The notes: generated by a model not told the origin, from the letters alone. Numbered from the stretch's first letter, positions 34,293-48,300 are shown. The stretch: 64,000 nucleotides of DNA from Tricholomella constricta (GCA_013368375.1 JAACJP010000034.1:186001-250000); one strand, 5' to 3'. Numbers and translations: made by a program.

Positions 34293-37200
34293 TTATTTCA
34301 AATCGATGTCTATGGATAGAGACCTGACAGAAACGGGAAATTTCGCGCTGCGTAAAGAAGCGTTTAACTCAAGGTTATAGTAATCGAATGTGGAATTACC
34401 GTTTACAGCATTTCGCAACTGCAGCGTCAGTTCAAAATGTAATGAGCTGAAAGTCACCGTTAAGGCCTTTGATAGACAATGGACAAACACTTGGCAAGAT
34501 GGTCAAGGGACAACCACGTGCATTGTCGTAACGCAGGACGGATTTATGCCTCCCGACTCTTCAGCTACAGTACATACAAGCTTCAAAGTTTGCACTGCAG
34601 GCTTCGCCCTTGCCCAAGATGGCCGAACCCGAATGGAGATTATTGTAAGTTTGAATTCTCACTAACACCGAATGCATCTTATTACAATATTGGGGTGACC
34701 GACACAGCCTGTTCATTTCGATTCTTTGTGGGCCCATGACAAACATATCATCATGCCAAGTTGACTGAAACGAAGTGGCCCACCCGTCCCGCATTAAATC
34801 TTTTCCAGCACGGCGATGGGTATATACGCGACATGGGTTATCATTTATCGGGCGCAATCAAGGCGCAATCCACTCCTGATGACTTGTCAAAGTCAGCAGA
34901 TTTTCAGACCGACTTGCATGTGCCAACCACCACACGCTCATGGGTCTTCTCCCGTTTTTTACACGGCAATAATCCAAAGACGCGAACAAAAGATACCGAC
35001 ATCGGCTTGATAGACGAGGCTTGGAGTAGGCAGAACGGGAGCCGTATCACCTACGGCGGCCCGCTCGTGATGCATAGTTCCCTATGATTCCAGGCGCAAG
35101 TATTCCAACTTTGGAGGCTCCCTGTATCTTCGGAGTTCCCCAGATGCTCTTCCCCTACATCCTCACGTCTACGGATCATATCGATGTCGGGCGCACCCGC
35201 TTCACAAACAAGTCACAGGCTCGAACACACGCCGCCAGTTTCCGTTTGAAACCTTGATCTTCATCCATATTGCAGGGGTAAGGGCCGTCCAATAATCGAG
35301 TGACTTCGAATGACTGACAGTTCTGAAATGGAGCGGAATCCACCGCTTCAAATTGGTCCCCCAGATAGATCAACGTAAATGTTCAACGAGCCGCCTGACT
35401 CTTGAGTCTCTGACTCGGTATGATTGTACACGTACGAGTGTGGGCAGCTTGGCAGTTCTTCGCCAATTTATGTGCACAACTTATGAATACGTCGCACATA
35501 CGGCGTTGACAAGCGAGAATCTTGCCGTGACAACGGTCAGTGAGCGGTTCCTACCTCCGGCGGTCTGTCGCAAGGCACGCCGTCGCTCGGCACATATATT
35601 TTTTTATCGGTCCGTCCCCACGCATTCAGCACGTGGAGAGGGATGACGCATGGGCAAAAGTGCTGGCGATGTCGGCTACTTTCAGCAACTTTCCCGGCCA
35701 TTGCGGTGTTAATCTGTCATAAATCACGATTCATGCATAGTATCACACACGTTGTACCAGTGTCTTTCTGGCATGCATGTTACGGTAGGAATTATGCAAG
35801 AAAAGTGTAAGTTAGTTTCGGGCGAATAAGCCCCTTTTTCACCTGTTTCACGCAATTACATCGTTCTCGGCGTTGTCAAATAAACAGTCCAAGGCATTTC
35901 CAACGGCTGATGAACAGCTAATAATTTGTCTCCCAACGTTACCGCAGCGTTACTCCGGTAGTAGATCGGCTCGTCGGCGTAGGTAGCAATTGACGTTTTG
36001 CCTAACTGCAGCGTTACCCTGACTGGTTCCCAAGTCCGACACTTTCGAGATATATAAGGACCTGCCGGTTCTGCCAAACACCCCACTGCACAGCTTCTCC
36101 ACCACAACTTCGTTCGTTTCGTGCCACTCCTTGAGGGACCCCCTCAGTCCACTATTCTAGTTGTGCCTACCCGCGCTGGACAGGGTTTCCTCCTCTTTAC
36201 CACTACATAGGCTACATGTGCAGACACGAAGTGTGAGTACCTAAACTTAACATATCCTGACATCCGGAAGACATATACTTACCACCCTTCAATTTCGCTC
36301 AGTGTCGGTGACTTCTACCGGGGTTGCGGAGTACGTTTGCTCTGAATGAAACTTATGTTATCTTCCTCGCGAGTGCTGACAATGTCCCCGTGTGGCGTAG
36401 CATTTCCATGGCCGATACTTCACTGGTGAGACGAAGGATTGCAAATCGGACGAATGCAGAACGAGTGTATTGCACAAGCATAAGACTGCTAGAAACTGTA
36501 GATGTCCCGAGGTACGTACCTCGATTACACGCTGATGGGTTTAGGCGCTGTGTGATGACTATTGACGCGTCATCTCTCCCGGGTCCGTGTTGCTGACTCG
36601 CGGTCCTTACAGGTCATCGACGAGGAACGGAAGGTCCAGAACATGTTTCAGATCCCGTTTGCTGAGTGTCAACGCGTAACGCGTTGAGGGTGCTGGACAC
36701 CATAGTTTTCCGCGCTATCTGGGTACCTTTGGCATTATAATACTTGTATTAATGTGTTTCGTTCATGCTGTATACTATGCACTTCCTTCATGCACATACC
36801 ATTGGAGAAATCTTTCGTGCTGGGTCCGATCCGGAAATGGGTATTTCAATCGTTGGCTCAAATAAGGTTGCGACTCCACGTGGCACCGCTTGACGTTCCC
36901 ATAATAGGCATACGCGCTCCCGAGGGCCGAGCATGCCCAAATGAGTCGTAGTACGTAGTACCGCCGCAGGATGGTTAGTACTAGTTCTGCGCCCTCTTAG
37001 CTGTCAGACGAGTGGGCTCAATAATTGTATCACAGCTCTAAAGACAATATCTATGGCTAATCAATATATGCCCTCTTCGCTCCGAGCGATGCCCTTTTTG
37101 ACGTGGCAAGGACGGCATCTGTTGTCTGTAAATAAATGCGATAGATCCGCCGACGTTCAACAGGGGCCGGGCTTAGATGTGGAGGCACATTTATTGTCTC

Positions 37201-37861
37201 ACTCGCTCATGATCATCGTCCTGGGTAAACATCTAGTCACGGGTGGTGTTCCTCTCGGAAGCTTTTCATGATTCGTCAATCGCGCCGTCGCTTAAGTACT
37301 CGGTAATCTTAGAGTTGTTGATAAGCATGTCGGCCCATTTGGATGAAAAATCGATGTTTTTGAGCTAGTTCCACCGTTATCAAGTAATAATCAAAAAGAT
37401 GCAGGCCAAACGACATACATACTTCGTTGCTATCTGATTCCGATGAGCAACGAGGTCTAACATTTTGACATACACCTTGATATTCCAGTCGAAAGTAATG
37501 GGACTGATAACTGAGCGACCGGCTCGGGAGGGATGCTCATGCCACCCCTGAGCACTGGACTCCCTTGCATGTCCCTCGTGACATGGGATGATGGATGTAT
37601 TTTACATGCCATCCTGAGCTGGACTCTGACAAGTGCGAAGGCAATCGATCGATCGAGAAGGCTTCGCAAGCGCTTATGTCCGTTTATCTGTAGTGCTCTC
37701 TTGAATAAAGATGCAAGGAAACAGGGTATAGCACGTCTATCGTGGGTATAACTCGGGTGGTTCAGCCTGAGATTTCGGGGTGCCCCCCAGCTTCGCATAG
37801 ATAGATAAAGAGGCCGTGAGTGATATATCCCACAGATGAGATTAGATTAGAGGCGTACAGT
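34293..37861. other. 3.5-kb gene-poor interval
   Basis: Many short frames on both strands and no domain I can name. A frame at 34390-34662 (VTVKAFDRQWTNTWQDGQGT) is the most protein-like but has no partner exons. A TATATAAGG sequence lies near 36051. The region may contain eroded genes or non-coding transcripts. Confidence 0.35.
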
Positions 37862-38405
37862 TCATTTGTTGTGCATCTTCGACAGGAAGATTCCAGCCGC
37901 CACGCATCCTCCAATAAAGATGATACAGCAAATGGCGAAGATAATGTCTTTCCAAGTCACTGCAGCTGTAGGATCTTCTTCGGCGTGCCGATCCTCTGAG
38001 GCGCAGCGAGGAAATGAGAGGCTCGGCGGCAGATTTGTAGCTCCTAACTGCCAGAAAAAAGGCCTCACTGTCATGAATGAGGAATGGGTAGGATAGACTT
38101 TAGCGCTGTAAAAGCCACACACCTCGGTCAAGACAGACACGGCGCGTACCCACTCTGGCCGTGGGATAAGGGGGAGGGTCTTGCTGAAAAGCATGGCTTG
38201 CATCATAGTAGGTGGGCAAGGCGTCGTTTGACGAAGAGAGGCCGACAAATGCAAGGGGGGGATAGTGGTGTAGGCTATATGGAGGCGTGGGTCCCTGTGG
38301 TGGATTGTTGAACAATGAAGGACCCTGTGAAACATTGTTATTTGTTTCGTTGATCTCCCCGCTCTGGGTGTTGCTGGAGGTGATGTTGTGGACCTCAGAT
38401 GTCAT
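37862..38405 (-). CDS. Small tail-anchored membrane protein of unknown function
   Basis: ATG at 38405-38403 gives MTSEVHNITSSNTQSGEINE, then a Pro/Ser/Tyr-rich segment (PPQGPTPPYSLHHYPPLAF, DPPPYPTAR) containing PPxY-like motifs. After one or two introns the C-terminus is ASEDRHAEEDPTAAVTWKD followed by one hydrophobic helix (IIFAICCIIFIGGCVAAGIF) and KMHNK, TGA at 37864-37862. The layout is a cytosolic PY-motif region plus a C-terminal anchor. PPxY motifs recruit Nedd4/Rsp5-type ubiquitin ligases, so an adaptor role is possible but unproven. Confidence 0.5.
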
Positions 38406-39351
38406 GTCAATTTCCGTTGCAGCCTCTCTCCGCAGAACGAAAATATGACTCGACTCCAAATCAGATTGGCCTCCTTGAGGGATCCTTCAACACAGTCCAT
38501 GGATTTTATGCAGGACAGCAGGACAGCATTGCTGTGCGTCTCCAAACGGGGAAGTCTTAACCCTCTTGCCCCAGTTATGTATGGATTCGAAAACCACATA
38601 CAGCGCTAGGTGTCCTCGGGGACTTGATGCGTGACCCAATCGATAATTCGGCTGAACATGAGAATGCAGCGCAATTTTTATTTTTAAAGAAAAAATGAAA
38701 TCGTATGTAACAAAAACGACTTCACTTAGACTCACCTCTTCACTTTTAACATCGTTGAGGCCATGACTGTTACATAGTGTAGGTACTAAAGAATTTCGTC
38801 AGACGCGACCCCCTGACAGTCAACAAATTTGTTGCAATTTGACAGCGTAATCTGAGCGCACCTGACTTCCGACTCTCAATTGTTATGTAGCTGTCAACAA
38901 GGGCGAGAGCTCAGCGCTCAGCCTTTACCGCTTGTCAGAATCAAACCATGGTCAGCATCCTTACACGATCACTAATGTGGACTTCAAGTTGCGATCGGTA
39001 TACGTTGAGATACCTATATCGAGAATGGCGCGGATAGCGGTATAATCAGTTGAGAGATGCTTGGGCAAGGTTGTTTTCTCATTGACAAGTCTTGCTTACG
39101 AACCTCAGAGATCGTAAGTCCCGCTTTGATCATGTTTATCTCGATCTACAACTATTTCAGTCCCTATCGACGACATAAGGCATGTGGACGATTGAGGAAC
39201 AGAGTGGCGGTGCCGAACAACAATTGCGAGCGGGCTCGCTGCAGAAGATGACGCGGCGCTGTCCTCGCGAGATCGGCGGCGATGTGGATTAAACGTCCAT
39301 CATGTCGCCGTGCATCAAAACAGAACAATCGTCCGTGATTTATGTTATCGC
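38406..39351. other. Intergenic, nothing recognised
   Basis: No domain, tRNA or repeat recognised. Short frames only. Confidence 0.4.
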
Positions 39352-40613
<1,262 letters not shown>

Positions 40614-40789
40614 TATAGTAGTGGTCACTAGTGGCGGGGAATAACTTGCAGTAATTTGAAAAATATTTTTGGTTAGCCCATGACAAATTCTTTCTCACGT
40701 AATATACGTTCCTCATTAGGTTATGGTCGGCGCGAGTCGCCACACAATCAAAACAGAGCGCGTGCGACGAGAGTATCCACAGTGTCCGG

Positions 40790-42907
40790 TCATTTCTTCC
40801 CAGATACGTCGAGCACCTCGATCCATTTCTTCGGTACCCCTTTACTCGTCAAATATTCCACCACAGCCGCGGCCTGCTTCCCTTGCACAAGAACTTCTAA
40901 GCCAGGCTTTCCAGCAATCGGCGAGACTTGACCGTTCGTGAACACTCTGATGAGAATGCGGGATCATATACGTACCAGAAGTCGCGCCCGCACAAGTTTT
41001 CCTAAGCTCTTCAGCCATGTCTTCGGCTTTCACCACAAGGAAAGGTTCGAAGCCCGAAATCAACGTAGACACCTTCCGACCTTGGCGGACCTTCATGACG
41101 ACCTGGATAGGCTTTATTTCACCCTTCCTATAATCGTTGTGAGCGACGGATGGGAAGAATCGGTCTCAAAAACGTACTTTCGTACCACATCTTTGCCATC
41201 AGATACTTCATAATAGCTCTGCATACGCTCCACGATGGCCTTCGTTAGTTCATCCCTTTTCATGAACTCCACGAGCCCCGGTTCTTTCACCGTATCCTTA
41301 CCTTTCGTTTTTCCCTTGGCTTTGGAAGAGACACAATTTATCAGGGCCTCGTCAAGGTTGATATAAGCCTGTTCTCGGGGATTAATGAGGGAATTCGTAG
41401 ATATGTACGAATTGAGGAGTGTCTTGACATCCGCTAATGGATATAGATCCGCGGGACTACCAGTGGCAAGTGTCAGCAAATCAATGCTCGAGGAGAGGAA
41501 GTTGCAAACATACTTTCCACCCATTCGTTCGAACAGGCCAACCGTGGCCTGATGAGGTTTCCAAAGCTCTGTGACCTTGATCTCCCCACCCCCAGCCTGC
41601 TCCTCTCTCGCCTTCTCATCCCTCATCGCTTTTTTGGCTGCTGTGGCTTCAACGTCTTTTAGGGTAGCGTAGTGGTGATGACCCGCGATGAATGGATGTT
41701 TCGCATTGACTGAAGTGACGAGAAGATCCGTCTGTTGAGAATGCTTCTGCGGAGACTTGAGAGTGAGGAGCGATGCCTTCTCTTCGCCCTTGAGGAACGC
41801 CGTGAGAGACTTGTGGGTCGACGACTTAATCGTGATTTCAGCGGAGCTGGGGCATGGAGACGCGTCGGGAGGTGTGTGACCGGAATGAGGCACGAGTAAT
41901 GCAGGGAAAGCCGGTCGAGATGGGAGAAGGTGATTCGTATAGAAAAGGGTTGCGGGGATGGGAAACGCAGATGCTGGGATTGTGGACGAGATCGCTTGTA
42001 GCAGTGATGTATGGAGAAGGCTGGTTATTTCTTGAGGCGTATAATAAGGGCCTGCGCTGGGAAGAACAGATTCTGAAGATTGAATGGCCAAATCTGCCAA
42101 CGCCTCGGTGTTCGACTGATGCAGCTCTTTGCTGCGTGCCTCGGAAGGCAGTTCCTCTGCAGACTGGGGTGACTGTTCTGTGAGTCCAGAGGCAAAAGGG
42201 ACAGGTTCGGGGGCGTCCCCTTTCGATCCTAGGTCCCACAAGTGATCCTTCCATGTGTGGAGAACCAACACGGCTTTGCCTTTTCCCTGACCATCTCGAG
42301 TCAACTGGTCGCTGGGAAGCGCCATACGACCCACAGCAAGGGGGGGAGACAACGTCGGATTTTCAAGGCTATAATTGTATTGCAGAATCGAAACGAGCTG
42401 TTTTTCTTTCAGAGATGGATCGTGGTGAACAACTGGCTTGAAGTAAAATCATGTTCGTACAGTCTGAATTTGCATCGGCAATGTTCATGAAAACGGACCT
42501 CCGGGAATCATAAGATCTGCGCCTCCAACAAGAATCGGAACTACAGCGGCTGGCGTGGACAGAACTGGAAGGAGGTTCCTCCGTTTCCAAAGCGTATACA
42601 CGGTAGGAATAAGATCATTGGAGCCTATTCCCAAGGTAAACCACAGTGGATCGCCATCTGGTGCCAAATAGGCGACCTTAAGGTGCTTATTTCAGAAGAA
42701 ATTCAGAAGCGATGTAACGATCTCACTCACGCCAGGCTCTTCCAGGTGAGTGCTGAACTTTACGGATTGGATTCCGTCTGGTACAAGTAAATCGCCATCT
42801 TCTGAGGATATTCCAAACGCTGCCACCACTCGTTGCTTGAGCTTTCGTTTATCCGAGCTGCGCAAAGGAGCAGAAGTTTTGATTCCACTTAAAGGTTTCT
42901 TGAACAT
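40790..42907 (-). CDS. TMA64: Translation initiation factor eIF2D (ligatin) family
   Basis: eIF2D delivers or removes P-site tRNA on 40S subunits and aids ribosome recycling. ATG at 42907-42905 gives MFKKPLSGIKTSAPLRSSDK RKLKQRVVAAF. Then comes the PUA-like region with LAPDGDPLWFTLGIGSNDLI PTVYTLWKR and VVPILVGGADLMIPG. A long middle part holds SWIB/MDM2-like sequence (YICNFL-type VCNFLSSSIDLLTLATGSPADLYP, truncated here; LADVKTLLNSYISTNSLINP). The C-terminal SUI1 domain reads KPIQVVMKVRQGRKVSTLIS, GFEPFLVVKAEDMAEEL and GKPGLEVLVQGKQAAAVVEY, ending in VPKKWIEVLDVSGKK (TGA 40792-40790). Domain order and length fit the family. Confidence 0.9.
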
Positions 42908-43362
42908 GGTGGTTGTCGGTGAGCAATCGAGCAATCGAAGCTGAGCCGAGATGTGATAAGATAAGATCTGTCTACGATCGCTTCATGCCCTCACTTTCCT
43001 CGACCACGGTTGTTCCGTCTGCGCATTGAGTCTAACGGCTAACAACGCCGCGGCTCGGAATGGGAAGGCTTTCCATCCATAGCCTTCTAGGAGCATCAGC
43101 CTCGCAAACCTCTTACACGGTGCTCTTCGCGACAATCAGCGTCTTCGATGCGGCTGCTCGAAAGTTGGAATTGGGAACCGGCATCCGTCCTGATCTGCCT
43201 CGTAGAACTTTGCCCTTAGTAGACCATGTAGTTCTATCCTGACATCCTCATGGTACGGCGGACGCAAAGTACATACTGACCATCATGACCAGCTCACCGG
43301 AAACATCTTACACCAGTGCCAAAACGAGAGCGCATGGTGACGCACCACGCTAAAAGATATGA
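42908..43362. other. Intergenic between eIF2D and the large mobile element
   Basis: It includes the eIF2D promoter side. No gene is supported; a 60-codon frame at 43060 has no recognisable content. Confidence 0.4.
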
Positions 43363-43368
43363 TACTTA

Positions 43369-43751
43369 TTAGAAATGATTTACGCCCCTCTGGCCTATGG
43401 GAAAAAACCGCGCCGAGACCTGGGGCTTGGCCTGATCGGTCGGCAGGGCCAGGCTCGATCAAATGACGGGACCTGCTGACTAATTGATGCCAACAAGGGT
43501 CTTGTTTGGCGGCCTGCCCCCGAACCAAAGCGCGGGGCGCGGTCCGGACACCTCACGTGCTCGGCCCACGCCAGTTTTTTGATGGGCATCTTTCCAATCT
43601 CTCGCTCGGTTGCCCCCTCCCCCCTCCCTCCCCACCTCGCCCGCTGCTGCCTACATTTGAAGCTTCTCTGGCGCATCTTCAAGCGACGATCTCTATTGCA
43701 ATGATAACCTCTATGTAGTATTAACTATTAACTGAAATTATATGAGATTAG
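43369..43751. other. Left subterminal non-coding region of the large element
   Basis: GC-rich, without a coding signal. It begins with the left end shared with the 1-kb element, including the following purine run (GGGAAAAA) and a C-rich stretch (CCCCCTCCCCCCTCCCTCCCC near 43614, about 20 bases). It ends in ATTAG (43747-43751), the 5' target duplication of the retrotransposon. Confidence 0.55.
43747..43751. repeat. 5-bp target-site duplication of the chromovirus, left copy
   Basis: ATTAG immediately precedes the 5' LTR and recurs immediately after the 3' LTR at 49858-49862, the length expected of a Ty3/gypsy integrase. Confidence 0.9.
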
Positions 43752-44060
43752 TGTAATGAATCCCTATTGCTAAGTCATATATTTTATCTCCTATATTTCT
43801 CCTTTTCTGGTTATCACAATCTTCATCGAATCCTAGACTTATTTGCCCGAAATCACAGACTATATTCTTCGACCCACTTACTTTACTTTACATATGATAG
43901 ACTTATTTCCATTACTCCTTTTCAAACCCCTAAATACTATACTATAAAAGCCCTACATATACTTCGTTTACTTTGTCAAATCAACTCAGTGTTATCGTAT
44001 TTGATTGATTAAGTTCAATTCCTGTTCACTTCCTTCGTCGTTCTCAATCAAGTCATAACA
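43752..44060 (+). repeat. 5' LTR (309 bp)
   Basis: It starts TGTAATGAATCC and ends AAGTCATAACA. Same length and, by eye, same sequence as 49549-49857. Its U3 contains TATAAAAG at 43943-43950. The expected transcript start about 32 bases downstream coincides with GTCAAATCAA (43975-43984). Confidence 0.93.
43943..43950 (+). promoter_or_regulatory. TATA box of the retrotransposon LTR
   Basis: TATAAAAG in the 5' LTR; the same motif recurs in the 3' LTR. It is positioned so that transcription would begin near 43975. Confidence 0.7.
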
Positions 44061-44063
44061 AGT

Positions 44064-44073
44064 TTGATTTGAC
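44064..44073 (+). promoter_or_regulatory. Candidate self-priming primer-binding site
   Basis: TTGATTTGAC, three bases after the 5' LTR, is the exact reverse complement of GTCAAATCAA at 43975-43984, the predicted 5' end of the genomic RNA. No tRNA-type TGG start is present. This matches the Tf1/sushi mode, in which the RNA's own 5' end primes reverse transcription. Confidence 0.65.
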
Positions 44074-44085
44074 CATCTCTACACC

Positions 44086-45318
44086 ATGGCTACTACTTCC
44101 GTCGTTCCTGATTACAATCTCCCTGCTATTCCTCCCTCCACCAATCCCGACATCTACAATCCCGTCCCTACCTATGGTATTGACTACGCTCATCTCCCCG
44201 GCACACTTGATCCCGCGGCTATTCCCGGTTCAATTCCCGGACCGAACCCCGTGCCTGTTCCTGGCCAAATTGGTTCCGCCCCGATCGCTCAAGCCGCTCC
44301 GAGCACCGATTTCTCCGGCGTCATCAATATGCTCGCGCAGAACCAATCCACTCTTCAAGCCACCATCCTTGATGTCATGGCTGAAGTGGCTCGTCGCCCT
44401 GTAGTGCAAGCTGCTCCCCCCGCGTTGTCCAATCCTCCGCCCCGTGGGAACACAATCAAATTGCGCAACACTAGGATTTTTAATGGCAAGCATTCCGAAG
44501 TTACTCCCTTCATCTCCGAAATCAAGAGGCTTATCGAATTCAACGCTTCGTCATTTCCCGACGATCACACTAAAGTTCTCTTCGTTGGCCTTAATCTCAA
44601 AGACGGCATTCCTATTGAATGGTTCAATCATCTTGAACATTCAGGGTCGTCTTTACTTTGGAACTTCAACAATTTCCTCGCCGCCTTTCGCAAAAAGTTC
44701 GCGGACCCCTCCCTCATTACCACTGCAGACCAGCGTTTAGATCAACTCAAGCAAACTGGTTCCGTACACTATTACTTGACCTCCTTTATGGAGATTGCCA
44801 GCCACCTCGACATGACCGAACAAACGAAAATATCTCGATTCATGAAGGGTCTCAAACCTATCGTTAAGGACGCCCTCGTGATGGTTGTCAATCGCCCAAC
44901 TACATTGGAGGAATGGGAACCTCTCGTGATTTCTATCGACACGAATCTACACCAACGTGAAGTCGAACGCCGCATTGAGGAGAAGTTGAGTAGTGGAAAG
45001 AAAAAGAAGGAAAAGGATGGGAACTACAACACTTCTAATAGTGCCACGTACGTCCCTCCCTACGCTAAGCAACCTAATCCTTCCTCCAACCAACCCAACC
45101 CGACTTCTACCGCCGACGTCGTACCTATGGAAATCGATGCCGTCGCCACCGAGCCCAAACCTTCTGGTCCCCGTCCCAAGCTTACCCCCGAAGAACGCAA
45201 GCGACGCTTTGACAACAAGCTCTGCCTCTACTGCGGTTGCGCCGGCCATCTTGCGCACGATTGCAAGAAGCGTATCGCCAATGTCAAGTCGGGAAAAGCG
45301 ACGCCGAGGAGCAATTAG
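44086..45318 (+). CDS. gag: Retrotransposon Gag (capsid/nucleocapsid)
   Basis: A 410-residue frame from the first ATG after the primer-binding site. The N-terminal 120 residues are Pro/Ala-rich. The capsid-like middle has FNGKHSEVTPFISEIKRLIE, WFNHLEHSGSSLLWNFNNFL and RLDQLKQTGSVHYYLTSF, the usual Ty3/gypsy Gag helices. The C-terminus carries a CCHC zinc knuckle CLYCGCAGHLAHDC, preceded by a basic/Pro stretch. It overlaps pol, which is in the -1 frame; a GGGAAAA heptamer at 45291-45297 lies in the overlap 21 bases before the gag stop codon ends. Confidence 0.93.
   Translation: MATTSVVPDYNLPAIPPSTNPDIYNPVPTYGIDYAHLPGTLDPAAIPGSIPGPNPVPVPGQIGSAPIAQAAPSTDFSGVINMLAQNQSTLQATILDVMAEVARRPVVQAAPPALSNPPPRGNTIKLRNTRIFNGKHSEVTPFISEIKRLIEFNASSFPDDHTKVLFVGLNLKDGIPIEWFNHLEHSGSSLLWNFNNFLAAFRKKFADPSLITTADQRLDQLKQTGSVHYYLTSFMEIASHLDMTEQTKISRFMKGLKPIVKDALVMVVNRPTTLEEWEPLVISIDTNLHQREVERRIEEKLSSGKKKKEKDGNYNTSNSATYVPPYAKQPNPSSNQPNPTSTADVVPMEIDAVATEPKPSGPRPKLTPEERKRRFDNKLCLYCGCAGHLAHDCKKRIANVKSGKATPRSN
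45291..45297 (+). promoter_or_regulatory. Candidate -1 ribosomal frameshift site between gag and pol
   Basis: In the gag frame the codons read TCG GGA AAA, giving G-GGA-AAA, a canonical X-XXY-YYZ slippery heptamer. A -1 slip places ribosomes in the pol frame (AGC GAC GCC GAG), which is open to 49553. A stimulatory RNA structure downstream was not assessed. Confidence 0.65.
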
Positions 45319-48300
45319 TTCCACTCTCCTCGGCAACGGACGGAACTGACACCGTTCCCCGTCGTCAAGAAGGTTCATTTGCCAGGTCCACTACTGGTCA
45401 ATGGATCGCTTTGTCCACCCGATCCCCTCCCTTTCAATTATCACGACATGTCCAAGTAGATCCTCTCAATAAATCACATTTCTTTATCTCCGTCACCCTA
45501 TGTTTCCCAAAACGACAAAGCATCAAGACCTTCGCTTTCATTGACAGCGGTGCCACAAACTCTCACATTTCCCAGTCATTCGCTCACCGACACTCACTTC
45601 CACGATCTGCCAAGCCCTCTCCTGTTCCTATCTTCACGATCGATGATCGACCGATCACTTCTGGTCTCCTCACCCACGACGTCATCACTCTCTTGAAAGT
45701 CCGCGACCATTCGGAAACTATCAAACTTGGCATCGTTTCCATGCCTTATCCTATCCTGTTGGGTCTCGACTGGCTCAAACAACACAACCCCTCGGTCGAT
45801 TGGGCCCGCGGTCAACTTACGCTTTCCTGCTGCGGCGCCAACCACGACTTTCCTGTATCGGCTTTTGGCAAAGGCTATAGTCTTGTAACTCCAGCTGTCG
45901 ATCTTAGTATCCAGTCCATCGGTTCTGTCGGATTAAGCCTTCGTCTGAAAAGCAAACCGACCTCTGATATTTGTTCTATCCTCAACCCTTATACGTCAAA
46001 CCCACCGCCGACATTCGCGGACGTTAAATCTAGTCTGGCCTCGTCAATTGCTTCTATCCTTCGCCCCCCAGTTCGAAACGGCCTTAGTCGCGCAGAACTC
46101 CTAGCCATATGGTCCTGTCCTCCCGAACCTCCGCCTCCGGTCTATGGCCCGCGGAACAAACCACTCAAAATTCATTTCGTCACACCTCAACGCTTCAAAA
46201 AGTACGCGAAAAATCAACAAGTTTCCTGTATCTGGTATACTACCAACAACGAACTCGACGTTCGTATCGACGCTCTTTCTACTCTCGATTCCCCACCACC
46301 AAATCTCCCTCCCGAACAAAACCCGCCACCTGAACCTCCTCCTCCTCTCCATGCTATTGTCAACGACTCCAGGGATAAGATTCAACAACTAGTCCCTGAA
46401 CAATATCACTCGCATCTCGATGTATTCGATCCTATTGAGGTACAAAAGCTCCCACCTCATCGAACCGGCGATATCAACATCGATTTGGAAGAAGAAAAGA
46501 CCCCTCCATTCGGTCCCATTTATTCTTTATCCTCCGACGAAAGAACTGCACTCTTCGAATACATTGAAGAGAACTTGAAGAAAGGTTTTATACGTCGTTC
46601 CACTTCCTCCGCTTCATCGCCTATTTTATTTATACGACGGAAAACCGGAGACCTGCGACTTTGCGTCGACTACCGCGGTCTCAACTCCATTACCAAGAAA
46701 AATCGTTATCCTCTCCCGCTTACCTCTGATTTACTCGACCGAGTTCAAGGCTGCGACCAGTTCACCGTTATCGATCTCAAGAACGCATTTAACCTAATTC
46801 GCGTCAAGGAAGGCGATGAATGGAAAACAGCATTCCGAACACACCTCGGACTATTCGAGTATACGGTAATGCCTTTTGGATTAACCAACGCCCCAGCCAC
46901 GTTCCAAGCTTTCATTCAAGATACTCTTCGGGACGTCCTCGACATCATCTGCGTCGTCTATCTTGACGATATTCTTGTTTTCACCAAACCTGGCGAAGAC
47001 CACACTGCTGCCGTTAAACAAGTCCTCGATAGACTCCGAGCCAATAACCTATTCGCGAACGCTAGCAAATGCGAATTTGGACTCTCGCAAGTGGAGTATC
47101 TCGGCTTCATCATCTCTTCTAAAGGCGTACAAATGAATCCTAAGAAACTCGAAACCATCGCAAAATGGCCTGTCCCTTCGACCGTTAAGCAATTACAACA
47201 ATTTCTGGGATTCACGAACTTTTATCGACGTTTCATCGACCACTACTCCGATATCTGCCTTCCCTTACACGCTCTCACAACGAAAACCGCAAAAGAAAAA
47301 TTCAACGGTCTCGACGCTACCGCTCTCCAAGCTTTCCATAAACTCAAGTTACTGTTCACCACTTCCCCGGTACTCAATCATTTCAACCCATCTCTGCCCT
47401 CCACTGTCATTACCGACGCATCTGATTTCGCCATGGCCTCTATCTTGCTCCAACCCGACGAATCTGGCCTTCTCCACCCCGTCGCCTATAACTCGCGCAA
47501 ATTCACACCGGCCGAAATAAACTATGAAATACACGACAAGGAATTACTTTCGATTGTGGAAGCCTTTCGTGAAATGCGAGCCTGGCTCATTGGCTCCCCT
47601 CATCCTATTTCTGTAGTCTCCGATCATGCGAACCTACGATACTTCATGCGGACTCAAAACCTGAATCGTCGTCAAGCGCGTTGGGCTATGTTTTTGTCGG
47701 AATTCGACTTCAAATTAGACTATACTCCCGGACACAAGAATCCCGCCGACGGTCCTTCTGGGCGACCGGATTACCTCCCGCAAAAAGGCGACGAAAACTT
47801 CAATCATCAGAAAGTGCTGCTCACTGAATATCACACCGAGAGACTATTTGCCAACACCGTATATCCCGAAACCCCGAAATCCACAATAAACGCACTTTCA
47901 ACGTATTGCCTTGACAATTCCGAACTCCTTCAACAATTCAAGGAATCATACCGTTCCGACACCGAATGGCGTGATTTACTCGCAAAAGGGGACGACAAAA
48001 TCATCTCTCAAGACGACCTAGTCTATTACGATGGAAAGTTGTTCATTCCTCGCGCTTTCCGTGCGCAAATTCTTCATTCGCGTCACGATTCTGTTATCAG
48101 CGGTCACCCAGGACGCGCCAAAACCCTCGACAACGTTCAACGAGATTATGCTTGGCCCGGTATGACTCGGTACATTCGGGACTATGTCACATCATGCGAA
48201 ACTTGCCAACGAATCAAGCATTCGACTCACAAACCGTACGGATTGCTCCAACCGCTCGATATTCCTGATAGACCCTGGAAATCCATTTCTATGGACTTCA

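Noticed and set aside
43767..44012. 81-codon frame repeated identically at 49564-49809
   Set aside because: It is LTR sequence read through, not a gene; its duplication only reflects LTR identity.
44064..44085. tRNA-type primer-binding site after the 5' LTR
   Set aside because: No TGG start; the self-complementary match to the predicted RNA 5' end explains the site better.
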